Shown here: positions 12,961-21,885 of the stretch, piece after piece
How the letters are laid out: every line of letters begins with the position of its first letter
Numbering within the stretch: position 1 is the first letter of the stretch
Origin: a virus
Length of the DNA stretch: 32,408 nt
Virus record (IMG/VR): IMGVR_UViG_3300047368_000064
Coordinates: 1-32,408 of that record
Strand: one strand, 5' to 3'
Notes under the pieces: model-generated
What the model was told of the DNA's origin: nothing
Seen by the model: the letters and a program-made list of their open reading frames with translations, nothing else
The model's database searches: none
Program-made: the position numbers and the translations under genes

Positions 12961-13617
12961 ATGAAAGTTAATTTAAGAATACCAACTACTTTAAATGACG
13001 TTACGCTAAAGCAGTATCAAGAGTTCTCAAAACTTGAAAGCAAGTTAGATGAAACTAACGACGCTACAATACAGTTAAAGATAGTAGAGATATTTTGTAA
13101 CGTACCAGAAATAGTAGTTAGAAATATGAAAGCTACAGATATAGCAGAAGTTTGTGAAATCATAAATGGTATGTTTGATGTACAGCATCAGTTAATAAAT
13201 AGGTTTACACTTAATGGTGTAGAGTATGGTTTTATACCTGAGTTAGATGATATGTCATTTGGAGAATATATGGACTTAGATACTTTTATAGGAGATAACG
13301 ATAATTTACACAGAGCATTAAATGTATTGTTTAGACCAATAGAACATAAAAGAGGTAATAGATATAAGATAAAAGAATATAACCCAGATACAAGTGAAGA
13401 AGCAAAAGAGTTTCCATTAGACGTAGTATTAGGTGCAATTATTTTTTTTTACAATTTAGGCAAGGACTTATCGATGGTTATGCTGAACTCTTTGGGCAAG
13501 AAGAACGAGAAGGCTTTAGCTCAACATCTGCTTTCACAGCCAAATGGGGATGGTTTAACGCACTCTATGGAATCTCTAACGGAGATATTACAAAATTTGA
13601 AAATATCACTAAACTAA
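12961..13617 (+). CDS. Tail assembly chaperone, zero-frame product (gpG-like)
   Basis: 218 aa. Position between terminase and tail genes, a helical composition and an overlapping -1 frame extension give the layout of a lambda gpG/gpGT-type tail assembly chaperone. Conserved-looking parts are VTLKQYQEF (about residues 14-22), a helical middle, and LDVVLGAIIFFYNLGKDL (about 153-170), after which the -1 frame also codes. The zero-frame tail after the slip site (about 55 residues) has less AT-rich third positions than the rest of the genome, consistent with dual coding. It would coat the tape measure before tail tube polymerisation. I infer the function mainly from the frameshift and neighbours. 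Confidence 0.7.
   Translation: MKVNLRIPTTLNDVTLKQYQEFSKLESKLDETNDATIQLKIVEIFCNVPEIVVRNMKATDIAEVCEIINGMFDVQHQLINRFTLNGVEYGFIPELDDMSFGEYMDLDTFIGDNDNLHRALNVLFRPIEHKRGNRYKIKEYNPDTSEEAKEFPLDVVLGAIIFFYNLGKDLSMVMLNSLGKKNEKALAQHLLSQPNGDGLTHSMESLTEILQNLKISLN
13443..13449 (+). promoter_or_regulatory. -1 ribosomal frameshift slippery site (T TTT TTT)
   Basis: Bases 13442-13450 are nine T residues. In the zero frame they read ATT TTT TTT TAC, giving the heptamer T TTT TTT of the X XXY YYZ type, where both tRNAs can re-pair in -1. The -1 frame is open from 13398 to 13703. Confidence 0.65.
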
Positions 13618-13703
13618 ACGTACATCAATGTTTAACGTATTTAGAATATACAAAAGAGAAAAACGATATAGAAGCAGCAAAAATTAAAAACAAATTTAAA
13701 TGA
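13443..13703 (+). CDS. -1 frame extension of tail chaperone (gpGT-like T domain)
   Basis: The -1 frame downstream of the slip site encodes about 86 residues: LQFRQGLIDGYAELFGQEER, then STSAFTAKWGWFNALYGISN, then TKLNVHQCLTYLEYTKEKND, ending KIKNKFK. It has no ATG, GTG or TTG between its upstream stop (13395-13397) and the conserved FTAKWGW part, so it cannot easily be a separate gene. The pattern F-x-KWGW-Y-x-x-GD, 'F..ITKL.V..CL.YL...KEK' is familiar from Bacteroidota phage tail genes. Third positions are AT-rich as in real genes here. Its TGA overlaps the next ATG (ATGA). The fused product would be made in a minority of translations; a homopolymer sequencing error merging two halves is the alternative. 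Confidence 0.7.
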   Translation, partial: FFLQFRQGLIDGYAELFGQEEREGFSSTSAFTAKWGWFNALYGISNGDITKFENITKLNVHQCLTYLEYTKEKNDIEAAKIKNKFK

Positions 13704-14170
13704 GCCAAACAGGGATAAGAGGATTTTATCAATTAACAGAAACTATAAAAACACAACTCTTAAGTGATGTTAACGTAAACACAGTAACAACAGGAGATAT
13801 ATTTGACATAGACTTATCTAAGCAAAGTATATTTCCTTTATGCCATATTATCATAAACAACGTTATTACACAAGAACAAGTATTGTTATTTAATATAACT
13901 GTTATGGCTATGGATATAGTAGACGAAAGTAAAAGTGAAACAACAGACATATTTGTAGGTAACAACAACGAGCAAGATGTACTTAATACACAATTAGCTG
14001 TATTGAATAAATTAGTAATGGTATTACGTAGAGGTACATTATATAGTGATAAGTTCCAATTAGAAGGAGATGCAACATTAGAACCTTTTTATGAAAGGTT
14101 TGATAATAGACTTGCTGGCTTTGCCGCTACTATGGATATTGTAATACATAACGATATTGATATATGTTAG
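13700..14170 (+). CDS. Putative tail terminator / tail completion protein
   Basis: 156 aa. GFYQLTETIKTQLLSDVNVN, TVTTGDIFDIDLSKQSIFPL, CHIIINN, then VLLFNITVMAMDIVDESK and a C-terminal EPFYERFDNRLAGFAATMDI ending NDIDIC. The layout (short helix, beta sheet with 'FP.CHI.I..', final 'RF.NRL.G' and 'N...IC') fits tail-terminator or tail completion proteins in Bacteroidota phages. It lies between the tail chaperone and a gp10-like gene, overlapping by 4 and 7 nt. Assigned from pattern and position only. Confidence 0.6.
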   Translation: MSQTGIRGFYQLTETIKTQLLSDVNVNTVTTGDIFDIDLSKQSIFPLCHIIINNVITQEQVLLFNITVMAMDIVDESKSETTDIFVGNNNEQDVLNTQLAVLNKLVMVLRRGTLYSDKFQLEGDATLEPFYERFDNRLAGFAATMDIVIHNDIDIC

Positions 14171-14670
14171 CTGACCAGTATTTAAGAGACGAATTAAATA
14201 AGTTTGCTAAGTATGTTATACAACAATCACGTAGCAATCTATCTAAGGGTAAAAAGAATGTTTCTAAGGAACTTTATAATTCTTTAGGATATGAAATAAG
14301 TCAAAGTGGCTCAACAATATCCTTGGGCTTTGATATGGTCGATTACGGTAAGTTTCAAGATAGAGGTGTTAGTGGTACAGAAAAGAAATATAACACACCA
14401 TATAAATACACAAACAAAATGCCACCAGCTAAGGCATTTGACAAGTGGGCTGTTAGAAAGGGAATAGCACCACGAGGTAAAGGTGGTAAGTTTGAAAAAA
14501 GAAAAGGATTGAATTTTGCAATAGCTAAATCAATATATAAGAAAGGAATAAGACCAAGTATGTTTTTTACAAAGCCTTTTGCTGCTGCATTTAAGAGATT
14601 GCCAGATGAATTAGTAGAAGCATACTCAATAGGAATAGAGAAACAAATACAAGTAAACATAAGCAAATGA
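14164..14670 (+). CDS. HK97 gp10-like neck/tail protein
   Basis: 168 aa, basic. Helical start (LRDELNKFAKYVIQQSRSNL), then strands around ISLGFDMVDYGKFQDRGVSG, where 'Y..F...G..G' is the gp10-like signature for head-tail joining or tail completion proteins. A loop PYKYTNKMPPAKAFDKWAVR and a C-terminal region PSMFFTKPFAAAFKRLPDEL follow. It overlaps the previous gene by 7 nt and the next by 4 nt. Probably bridges the head-tail connector and tail terminator. Confidence 0.65.
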   Translation: MLADQYLRDELNKFAKYVIQQSRSNLSKGKKNVSKELYNSLGYEISQSGSTISLGFDMVDYGKFQDRGVSGTEKKYNTPYKYTNKMPPAKAFDKWAVRKGIAPRGKGGKFEKRKGLNFAIAKSIYKKGIRPSMFFTKPFAAAFKRLPDELVEAYSIGIEKQIQVNISK

Positions 14671-15782
14671 GCAAAATAAACGTAAGAAGTCCATATTACA
14701 TATATGATACAGTTGCTAATTTAACAAGCGATAAAATAGATATATACATATATACTGGAACACAAGGTAGTAGACCGTCTACACCTACATATCAATTAAC
14801 TAGTAATGCAATTGATGACAAGGTTACTTTTGAAATAAGTGAATTAATAAAAGATTATTTTACAAATAATTTTGATGGAGATTACGTTAGTGATTTCTTT
14901 TGGGTAGATTATGAAATATATAGAAGCGTTAGTGGAGGTGCTTATGTTAGTCAAGGAATGGTATTAAACAAAGGTTTTTATGGATATGGATTTTTTGAAG
15001 ACGGTGCAAACCCACAGAACTCACAAGGTCTGTTACAATCTAATACTACAATAGTAAAGTTAGATGATGCACCAGCTACAATAGCAGTAGACACTTCAAC
15101 AACAACTCAAGTAACATACGAGCTAAACGGACAACAAGTATATACTAAAGCTATAAGTTCAAGCACAAATAGTAATGCACAAATAGAATACGTTACAAGT
15201 GGTATAAATGGCTCTGATGAGTTTGAGGATAGAGTAATACAAGATGGTGGTATATTTGAAGGTAGTGATTGTTTAAGTAAGTTTTCTAAAGAATATACAT
15301 TGTTTGACTTTGATACGATATATGTAGATACTACAAGTGGTGTTACTAAGCTAACAGTTAAAAGCGAAAGCGAATGTAAGTTTACACCATACAAAGTAAC
15401 ATTCATAAACAAGTTTGGTGCATTACAAGATATATGGTTTTTTAAACGTACTAATGAAACACTAACTACAAAGCAAGAAAAATACAAACGGAATACAGTT
15501 GTTAACGGTTCTTATGATATTAGCAAACATCAAAACAAAACACTTACAAAGAATGGTAAAGAGAAACTAACTTTAAATACAGGATATTATCCAGAATCTT
15601 ACAATGACGTTTTCAAAGAAATGCAATTAAGTGAAGATTGTTGGATAGAGATAAACTCAAAAACATTACCAATACAAGTAACAAGTAGCTCTTTAGCATA
15701 TAAGACACAATTAAACGACAAGATAATAAATTACACAATAGAAGTTGAATTTGCTTTTGACACTATAAACAACATACGTTAA
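14667..15782 (+). CDS. Tail structural protein (371 aa), unassigned
   Basis: Begins MSKINVRSPYYIYDTVANLT, followed by alternating strands (DKIDIYIYTGTQGSRPSTPT), an acidic middle and a C-terminal beta-rich part ending YTIEVEFAFDTINNIR. The 'INVRSPYYI' start is shared, as I recall, with tail-tip or baseplate-like proteins in Bacteroidota phages. A short Cys pair lies at DCLSKFSKEY and ESECKFTPYK. It overlaps both neighbours by 1-4 nt and lies upstream of a large tail-tip protein, so a distal tail or baseplate role is likely. No enzyme motif. Confidence 0.6.
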   Translation: MSKINVRSPYYIYDTVANLTSDKIDIYIYTGTQGSRPSTPTYQLTSNAIDDKVTFEISELIKDYFTNNFDGDYVSDFFWVDYEIYRSVSGGAYVSQGMVLNKGFYGYGFFEDGANPQNSQGLLQSNTTIVKLDDAPATIAVDTSTTTQVTYELNGQQVYTKAISSSTNSNAQIEYVTSGINGSDEFEDRVIQDGGIFEGSDCLSKFSKEYTLFDFDTIYVDTTSGVTKLTVKSESECKFTPYKVTFINKFGALQDIWFFKRTNETLTTKQEKYKRNTVVNGSYDISKHQNKTLTKNGKEKLTLNTGYYPESYNDVFKEMQLSEDCWIEINSKTLPIQVTSSSLAYKTQLNDKIINYTIEVEFAFDTINNIR

Positions 15783-18106
15783 TGCAGATAATAGAACTAT
15801 ACATATTAGATACTAGGGTAGATTTATTTGAAGATGAAAGTATTTCTATAACTGATACTATACAAAATGTAAAAGATATAAGTAAAATATTTACACCTTT
15901 CTCACAACAGTTTAATTTACCAGCTTCTAAAACTAATAATAAGTTATTTAAGCATTATTATAATTTTGAGATAGACGGATCATTTGATGCTAGATATAAA
16001 GCTAATGCAGAAATAAAACTTAATGGTGTTACTTATAAAGTAGGTAAGATAAGATTAAATAGTGTAAGTTTAAAGAATAATGCACCTAACTCTTATAAAG
16101 TAGTTTTTTTTAGTGACACTATAGAACTAAAAGAAGTACTAGCAGAGGATCTATTAAGTGATCTAACTTATGACGATGCAATGAGCTTTACTTATGATAA
16201 TGATAATATATATTCAAGATTTACTACTCTAAATGGTGATGTAGTTGTTCCTTTAATTACACATAGTGCTAGATTTCAAATGCACAGTAATGGTAAATAC
16301 GAAGATTTAAATAATAATAAATTAACTTATTTAGATTTAAAACCAGCAGTAAAAGTTAAAAAGGTTATAGAGGCAATAGAGACTTCTTATCCAGAGATAG
16401 AATTTAGTAGTAACTTTTTTAATAGTAATGATTTTAATAATATCTATTTATGGTTACACAGAAATAAAGGATATATCTCTAATGCAACAGAAGGAGGAAG
16501 TATATTTACAATTACTAATAGATTACATTTAACAACTACGCCATCACCTACTTGGAGTTTGTCAACTGGTACAGAGCAAAGACCATTAATAGGTGGTAAT
16601 AATATTGGAGGAGGTACAAGTACTGCTGTAGAGCAAAGATATTTATTTAGCTATACTTTAACTACATCAAGCACTGATCCTTACACTGTAATAATAGGAG
16701 ATGCTGGTCAATATATAAATGAAACTTTAGAAAACGGAGGTAACTTTTCTGGAACATTTAATATTAGTGTAGGTAATATTTTTGGATTTACACCAAATCC
16801 TCTAAACATACCATTTACTGTTTCAAGTACTAATACATTTACTATGGTACAAGGTTTAACAGTATCACTTCAACAGAGAGATGGTTTCTGGGCTGGAACA
16901 CCTTGGACAACTGTGTCTACTGGTGTTTATACAGCGAATACTAATGCTATCACAAATACATTTAGAGTTGGCGATAATATGCCTAAAATGAAAGTGTTTG
17001 ACTTTTTAATAAACTTGTTTAAGATGTTTAACTTAACAGTATATAAAGATAATGGAGTTTTACAAGTAGAAACACTAAATGATTTTTATAATGCTGGTAA
17101 AAGATACGACATTACTAAATATGTTGATATGTCTAAAAGTGATGTAGGTAAATTACTTCAATATAAAAACATGTCTTTTAATTTTAAAAGCAAAGAAACA
17201 CAATTAATACAATTTTCAGAAGAATTACAAGGTTATCCATTTTCAGAAGAAAGTTATGGTAATGATCAATATGACGGTGGTGATTATAAAGTAGAAGTTG
17301 ATTTTGAGAAAATGATGTATGAAAGGTTATATTTAAATCCACCAAACGGAACAACTTTAACTAATGTTTGTCAAGGATCAATGCTTGATAAAGACAATAA
17401 TCCAACAATAGGCAAACCTTTATTATTATATATTAAAAATACTAATGATCCAGATGGTAGAATTGTTTGGCACGAATTACCTGGTGGAGGTAATACACCT
17501 TTGACTAATTATAAAAGACCATCACAAATATTTGACAACACTTCTGGAGATACATCTTTAAACTTCGGGGAAGAAAGAGATGAATTTTTTCATGAAATAG
17601 TAGGACAAAATTTATTTAGTAAATATTATTTAGATTACATACAAAGCATTTTTGATGTTAAAGGAAGAAAATTAAAAGTAAGTGCTTATTTACCTTTACA
17701 TATATTACTAAAGTATAAGTTAAACGATAGGTTTATAATATCTGGCAAAAGTTATAGAATCAATAGTATAAAAACAAACCTATTAACTAACAAAAGTGAT
17801 TTAGAACTAATTAATGATTTATTTAGTGTAAGTCAATTAGAGAGTGGTACAAATCCTAATGCGCCAAGATTAGCAGCACCAACAGTAGATGTTGTAAGCA
17901 CTACATTTATAACATTAAGTTGGACTGCAATAAGTGGAGTTGTAGGATATAAAATTTACATTGATGATGTTTATATTACAACAATAACAGGCACTACTCA
18001 TAAGTTTACACCATTATTAAGTGGTATAACTTACAAGCTAGGTGTTCAAGCATCTTATACTAATTTTGATGCAGAAATAACTAATACATTTGAAACAACA
18101 TTATGA
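15782..18106 (+). CDS. Large tail-tip / baseplate protein with C-terminal FN3-like domain
   Basis: 774 aa. The N-terminal part (to about residue 130: IELYILDTRVDLFEDESISI, TDTIQNVKDISKIFTPFSQQ, FNLPASKTNNKLFKHYYNFE) is typical of Bacteroidota phage tail proteins in which 'F..FSQ.F.LP.S..N...F.HYYN' recurs. The middle is beta-rich. Residues about 695-774 form a fibronectin-III-like domain (APTVDVVSTTFITLSWTAIS, GVVGYKIYIDDVYITTITGT, ITYKLGVQASYTNF). FN3 domains in tail tips commonly give weak binding to cell-surface sugar. Encoded directly before the tape measure, which is a usual place for tip proteins in this lineage though opposite to lambda order. Confidence 0.7.
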   Translation: MQIIELYILDTRVDLFEDESISITDTIQNVKDISKIFTPFSQQFNLPASKTNNKLFKHYYNFEIDGSFDARYKANAEIKLNGVTYKVGKIRLNSVSLKNNAPNSYKVVFFSDTIELKEVLAEDLLSDLTYDDAMSFTYDNDNIYSRFTTLNGDVVVPLITHSARFQMHSNGKYEDLNNNKLTYLDLKPAVKVKKVIEAIETSYPEIEFSSNFFNSNDFNNIYLWLHRNKGYISNATEGGSIFTITNRLHLTTTPSPTWSLSTGTEQRPLIGGNNIGGGTSTAVEQRYLFSYTLTTSSTDPYTVIIGDAGQYINETLENGGNFSGTFNISVGNIFGFTPNPLNIPFTVSSTNTFTMVQGLTVSLQQRDGFWAGTPWTTVSTGVYTANTNAITNTFRVGDNMPKMKVFDFLINLFKMFNLTVYKDNGVLQVETLNDFYNAGKRYDITKYVDMSKSDVGKLLQYKNMSFNFKSKETQLIQFSEELQGYPFSEESYGNDQYDGGDYKVEVDFEKMMYERLYLNPPNGTTLTNVCQGSMLDKDNNPTIGKPLLLYIKNTNDPDGRIVWHELPGGGNTPLTNYKRPSQIFDNTSGDTSLNFGEERDEFFHEIVGQNLFSKYYLDYIQSIFDVKGRKLKVSAYLPLHILLKYKLNDRFIISGKSYRINSIKTNLLTNKSDLELINDLFSVSQLESGTNPNAPRLAAPTVDVVSTTFITLSWTAISGVVGYKIYIDDVYITTITGTTHKFTPLLSGITYKLGVQASYTNFDAEITNTFETTL

Positions 18107-18243
18107 TAAAGAATATATTAGAACTTTTAAAATACGCAAACGGAGAAACAGAAAACATCCGTATAGCACAAGGTAAATATAAACTACCATTAACTATAAA
18201 AGAGGGATATAAAGCACTTAAACAAGAAATACAATGGCGATAG
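18103..18243 (+). CDS. Small hypothetical protein (46 aa)
   Basis: Squeezed between the tail-tip and tape measure genes with a 4-nt (ATGA) and a 10-nt overlap. MIKNILELLKYANGETENIR, IAQGKYKLPLTIKEGYKALK and a short tail. Family not recognised; the overlaps favour a real, coupled gene. Confidence 0.55.
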   Translation: MIKNILELLKYANGETENIRIAQGKYKLPLTIKEGYKALKQEIQWR

Positions 18244-20018
18244 AAAAAACAATAGAAATTAAAACTAACACTAAAGGTGCAGAACAAGGCTTTGATAAAC
18301 TTGCTGATGCTATTAAAGAGTTAAATGAAAGCTTTAATAAGTTTAGTAAAACAACAGAAGAAGGCTTAGAAGATATTAGCAAAACTTCTAAAAACACAGA
18401 AAGTGGTGTAGGAAGAATTTCTAAAGGTTTTAGAGGCTTAGGGATAGCTATAAAAGCAACTGGTATTGGTTTATTTGTTGCAGCAGCCAGAAAACTTGGA
18501 GAAGTTTTTATGCAAAACCAAACAGTTTTAGATAGTTTTAATACAGTATTTGAAGCTATAAGTATTGCATTTAATGATTTTGTTACTTTTGTAGTAGACA
18601 ATGCTGGTCAAGTTGTAGATTTTTTCAAAGCTATATTTGAAAACCCTGTTGAAAGTATAAAAAGTTTTGGTAAAGCTATTAAGGCTAATATTATTGAAAG
18701 ATTAAAAAGTGCTTTAGATGTTTTAGGGTTTTTATCAAGTGCAGTTAAAAAAGTATTTAGTGGAGATTTTAAAGGTGCATTAGAAGATGTTAAAGCTGCT
18801 GGTAAAGAAAGTATCGACGTTATTACTGGTGTTAATGACACTTTTGATAAGGGTGTTGAGTTTGTAAACAAAAATAAAGATGCAATAAAAGGTTACATAA
18901 AAGAAACAATTAAATCAGCTAAAGAAAATGTAAACCTTGCAAATGCAGCTAAGTTAGCAGCAGCAGAACAATCACTACTTGTAGAAAAATATGATATACA
19001 AGCAGAGCAACTAAGACAAATAAGAGATGAGGAACGTAATAGTATAGAAGAACGTAGAAAAGCTAATGACCAATTATTAGAAGTATTAGAACAACAAGAA
19101 CAAGCTATGTTAGCTCAAGCTAATATGCAAATAAAGTCTGCTCAAGCAGAATTAGCTAAAAACAAATCTATAGAAAATCAAGTAGCTCTTACAGAAGCTT
19201 TAGCAAATAAACAAGGTGTTTTAGCACAAATAGAAGGTTTTAGGTCAGAACAAAAAGCAAATGATTTAGCTTTAGATAAAGAAGAAGTAGAATTAATTAA
19301 TAGTAAGTTAGAAAGTGAAAGCCAACTTGCAATAGAAAGAGAAAGGTTTAATGCAGAAGAAATCACTAATGAATTAGCAAGGTTAGAAAAGTTAAAAGAA
19401 ATAAATGATTTAGAACAACAGCAAGAACAAGCAAGATTACAAGCTATTGTAGATAATGCTAATGCTGGAACACAAGCTAAGATAGATGCACAAATAGCTC
19501 TTGACCAGTTTATGGAACAATCAAGACAAACAGATGCTCAATTAGATAGACAAGTAAAAGATGCTAAAATAAAAAATGCAGAGCAAGTAAGTGGTGCTAT
19601 TGGTCAGTTAGCTTCTGTAGCTGGAGAAGGTACTGCTGCTGGTAAAGCTTTGGGTGTTGCTTCTGCTACAATAGATACTTATGTAGGTGCAAATAAAGCA
19701 TTGGCTCAAGGTGGATTTGCTGGTATTGCTCAAGCTATAGCTATTATTGCAACAGGTTTAGTTAACGTTAAAACTATATTAAGTACAAAAGTACCAAAGC
19801 CTTCTGTTGGTGGTGTTACAAGTAGTGGTGGAGAATCCACTCCTGCATTACCTGCTCCTCCATCATTTAATATTGTAGGTGCTACTGAAACAAGTCAATT
19901 AGCAGATGCTATAGGTGGTCAAACACAACAGCCAGTACAAGCTTATGTAGTTGCTAATGATATAACAACAGCGCAAAGCTTAGAAAACAACATTGTAGAA
20001 GGTGCTACATTAGGATAA
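18234..20018 (+). CDS. Tail tape measure protein
   Basis: 594 aa, almost wholly helical. Residues 1-60 form an amphipathic coiled coil (IKTNTKGAEQGFDKLADAIK, ELNESFNKFSKTTEE). A hydrophobic patch follows at about 70-90 (LGIAIKATGIGLFVAAARKL), then long Gln/Glu/Ala-rich coiled coil (about 225-450, RQIRDEERNSIEERRKANDQ, EQQEQAMLAQANMQIKSAQA), then a second hydrophobic segment (about 460-520) and a Pro/Ser/Gly-rich end. This is the standard layout of a tape measure that sets siphovirus tail length and helps DNA entry. At about 1.5 angstrom per residue it predicts a tail near 90 nm. Last gene before the late box at 20042. Confidence 0.85.
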   Translation: MAIEKTIEIKTNTKGAEQGFDKLADAIKELNESFNKFSKTTEEGLEDISKTSKNTESGVGRISKGFRGLGIAIKATGIGLFVAAARKLGEVFMQNQTVLDSFNTVFEAISIAFNDFVTFVVDNAGQVVDFFKAIFENPVESIKSFGKAIKANIIERLKSALDVLGFLSSAVKKVFSGDFKGALEDVKAAGKESIDVITGVNDTFDKGVEFVNKNKDAIKGYIKETIKSAKENVNLANAAKLAAAEQSLLVEKYDIQAEQLRQIRDEERNSIEERRKANDQLLEVLEQQEQAMLAQANMQIKSAQAELAKNKSIENQVALTEALANKQGVLAQIEGFRSEQKANDLALDKEEVELINSKLESESQLAIERERFNAEEITNELARLEKLKEINDLEQQQEQARLQAIVDNANAGTQAKIDAQIALDQFMEQSRQTDAQLDRQVKDAKIKNAEQVSGAIGQLASVAGEGTAAGKALGVASATIDTYVGANKALAQGGFAGIAQAIAIIATGLVNVKTILSTKVPKPSVGGVTSSGGESTPALPAPPSFNIVGATETSQLADAIGGQTQQPVQAYVVANDITTAQSLENNIVEGATLG

Positions 20019-20041
20019 AAACAAAAAAAATTAAAAACTAT

Positions 20042-20049
20042 TATATATT
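20042..20049 (+). promoter_or_regulatory. Late promoter box abutting start codon (TATATATT)
   Basis: CTATTATATATTATTATGAG: box ends 3 nt before the ATG at 20053, after an A-rich block (AAAAAAAATTAAAAA). It precedes the protease gene and starts the head gene unit. Confidence 0.45.
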
Positions 20050-20052
20050 ATT

Positions 20053-21078
20053 ATGAGAATAGTAGAACTTATTTTAGACGAAGAACAAGAGATAGGGATA
20101 GAAGCTATATCAGTAGTAGAAAACCCAGCAATAGAAGAAGATTTTATTGCACTTAAATCACAAGAATTTAAACTTGCTGAGGTAGATAAAGAGAAACGTA
20201 TATTAATGGGTGCTTTATTAATACCAAATAAGCCTATATATAGACGAAACGGAGAAGATGAGTATTATATATATTTTTCTAAAGATACTGTCTTAAAAGC
20301 ATCTCAAATGTATTTAATGCAAGGTAAACAAAACAATTCAACATTAGAACATCAATATCAAATAAACGGGTTAAGCCTGGTTGAATCTTGGATTGTAGAA
20401 GATAAAGTACATGATAAATCAGTTAAATATGGCATGGATCTTCCCTTAGGAACTTGGGTAGGTGCTGTAAAAGTTAACAACGATAAAATTTGGGATGAGT
20501 TTGTTAAAACAGGTAAAGTTAAAGGTTTTTCTATTGAAGGATATTTTGCAGATAAAATGGATCGTCCTAAAGAAGCAATAAAAGATTTTAGTAGTGATAA
20601 AGTACTACAGGATATCGAACAAGGTGAAGCTGAATATTTATTAAACGAAGTAAAAGCTATTTTAAAAGACGAGCAAATAGATTTAGAATCGTATTCTGAT
20701 TATCCTGCTGCTGTAAAAAATAATGCTAAACGTGGATTAGAACTTAATAAAAAAGTTAATAATAAATGCGCTACACAAGTAGGAAAAGTAAGAGCACAAC
20801 AATTAGCACAAGGTAAAGCTATAACAGAAAAAACTATTATGCGTATGTACTCGTATTTGTCTAGAGCAGAAGCTTATTATGACGAAGGAGACAGTAAAGC
20901 TTGTGGTACTATATCTTTTTTATTATGGGGTGGTAAAGCTGGAAAACGTTGGGCTGAAAGTAAATTAAAAGAATTAGACTTAATAGATTTAAAAGCTCCA
21001 TGTCATGACGGTTACGAACAATATGGAATGAAAATGAAAAATGGAAGATTAGTACCTAATTGTATACCAATAAAATGA
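20053..21078 (+). CDS. Prohead protease, XkdF-like, with extra C-terminal domain
   Basis: 341 aa. The N-terminal part (RIVELILDEEQEIGIEAISV, VENPAIEEDFIAL) and MGALLIPNKPIYRR, then LEHQYQINGLSLVESWIVED with a candidate catalytic His100, then GTWVGAVKVNNDKIWDEFVK and VKGFSIEGYF with candidate Ser160, match the XkdF-type serine prohead protease. Residues about 205-310 form a separate domain (VKNNAKRGLELNKKVNNKCA, QLAQGKAITEKTIMRMYSYL, GTISFLLWGGKAGKRWAE), which in other Bacteroidota phages is attached to portal or protease proteins. It would cleave scaffold and capsid during head maturation; scaffold and capsid genes follow directly. Confidence 0.8.
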   Translation: MRIVELILDEEQEIGIEAISVVENPAIEEDFIALKSQEFKLAEVDKEKRILMGALLIPNKPIYRRNGEDEYYIYFSKDTVLKASQMYLMQGKQNNSTLEHQYQINGLSLVESWIVEDKVHDKSVKYGMDLPLGTWVGAVKVNNDKIWDEFVKTGKVKGFSIEGYFADKMDRPKEAIKDFSSDKVLQDIEQGEAEYLLNEVKAILKDEQIDLESYSDYPAAVKNNAKRGLELNKKVNNKCATQVGKVRAQQLAQGKAITEKTIMRMYSYLSRAEAYYDEGDSKACGTISFLLWGGKAGKRWAESKLKELDLIDLKAPCHDGYEQYGMKMKNGRLVPNCIPIK

Positions 21079-21221
21079 GAAAGCTAATTAAGAAATTTAT
21101 AACACCAAGTAAAACAAGTCCTAAAGGTGGGAGAAGAGGTTGTTTATGTAGAGACAAAGATACATACTCAATTAAGTGTTGTGATGGTAGTATACAAGCA
21201 CAAGGAATAGGAAAAGTATAA
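21075..21221 (+). CDS. Small Cys-rich protein (48 aa)
   Basis: ATGA overlap with the protease gene. MRKLIKKFITPSKTSPKGGR is followed by RGCLCRDKDTYSIKCCDGSI and QAQGIGKV. The CLC...YS-KCCDG...QGIG motif is one I recognise as recurring in tiny ORFs near capsid genes of Bacteroidota phages; role unknown. The four Cys residues could bind metal or form a compact disulfide-stabilised structural peptide. Confidence 0.7.
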   Translation: MRKLIKKFITPSKTSPKGGRRGCLCRDKDTYSIKCCDGSIQAQGIGKV

Positions 21222-21250
21222 ATGAAAATACAAAATTAATTTTTAACCCT

Positions 21251-21258
21251 TATATATT
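21251..21258 (+). promoter_or_regulatory. Late promoter box abutting start codon (TATATATT)
   Basis: CTTATATATTAATATGAACA: box ends 3 nt before the ATG at 21262, preceded by AATTTTTAA. Gives the scaffold and capsid genes their own start of transcription. Confidence 0.5.
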
Positions 21259-21261
21259 AAT

Positions 21262-21873
21262 ATGAACACAAATGATATGATTAGTAAAATCAAAGATGTT
21301 CTAAACTTATCCGAAGAAGTTAAGTTAGAACAAATGAAACTTGAAAATGGTGCTGTTTTAGAAGCAGAATCATTTGAGTCTGGTAAAGAAATCTTTATCG
21401 TTACAGAAGATGAGAAAGTAGCTGTACCAGTAGGAGAATACGAAATGGAAGATGGTCGTATTCTAACCGTAGCAGAAGAAGGTCTTATTGCTGAAATTAA
21501 AGAAGCTGGAGAAAAACCAGAAGAAGAAGTAGAAGCAAAAGAAGAAGAAGAAAAAGAAGAAATGGGATATGCTACTAAAGAGGAACTAGCAGAAGTAAAA
21601 GAAATGATTGAAGAAATCAAAGCTATGTTAGAGCCAAAAGAAGAAATGAGTGCTGATGAATTAGGTAACTTAATGACAGAAGAACTTGCTAAACACGAAA
21701 AAACAGAATTAAGCGAAGTGCCTGAGGAAGTTGAAGTAGAATTAAGTGAGCCAGCTGCTGAACCAATTAAACCTAACCCAGAAGCTAAAAATGTAAAACA
21801 CAATTTCAAGTTTGCTACAAAAAGAAAATTAAGTACACTTGATAAAGTAATAAATAAAATAATTAACAACTAA
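21262..21873 (+). CDS. Capsid scaffold-like protein
   Basis: 203 aa, strongly acidic. N-terminal domain (LSEEVKLEQMKLENGAVLEA, ESFESGKEIFIVTEDEKVAV, PVGEYEMEDGRILTVAEEGL), then a Glu/Lys-rich disordered and coiled-coil middle (about 90-135), and a basic C-terminus (FATKRKLSTLDKVINKIINN) able to touch the capsid protein. Acidic helical protein plus a basic C-terminal clamp directly before the capsid gene is the classic scaffold arrangement. The protease at 20053 would degrade it. The reverse strand is also open here, a shadow of Glu/Lys codons. Confidence 0.8.
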   Translation: MNTNDMISKIKDVLNLSEEVKLEQMKLENGAVLEAESFESGKEIFIVTEDEKVAVPVGEYEMEDGRILTVAEEGLIAEIKEAGEKPEEEVEAKEEEEKEEMGYATKEELAEVKEMIEEIKAMLEPKEEMSADELGNLMTEELAKHEKTELSEVPEEVEVELSEPAAEPIKPNPEAKNVKHNFKFATKRKLSTLDKVINKIINN

Positions 21874-21885
21874 AAATTAAATAAA

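Noticed and set aside
15107-15487. 126-aa minus-strand frame, and similar ones at 18218-18871, 14355-14666 and elsewhere
   Set aside because: All lie inside well-supported + strand genes, are Ser/Leu-rich shadows, and no minus-strand promoter or isolated minus-strand region exists.
21243-21869. 208-aa open frame on the minus strand
   Set aside because: It is antisense to the acidic scaffold gene; Glu/Lys/Ala codons read backwards give Ser/Phe/Leu-rich low-complexity sequence without recognisable motifs or start context.
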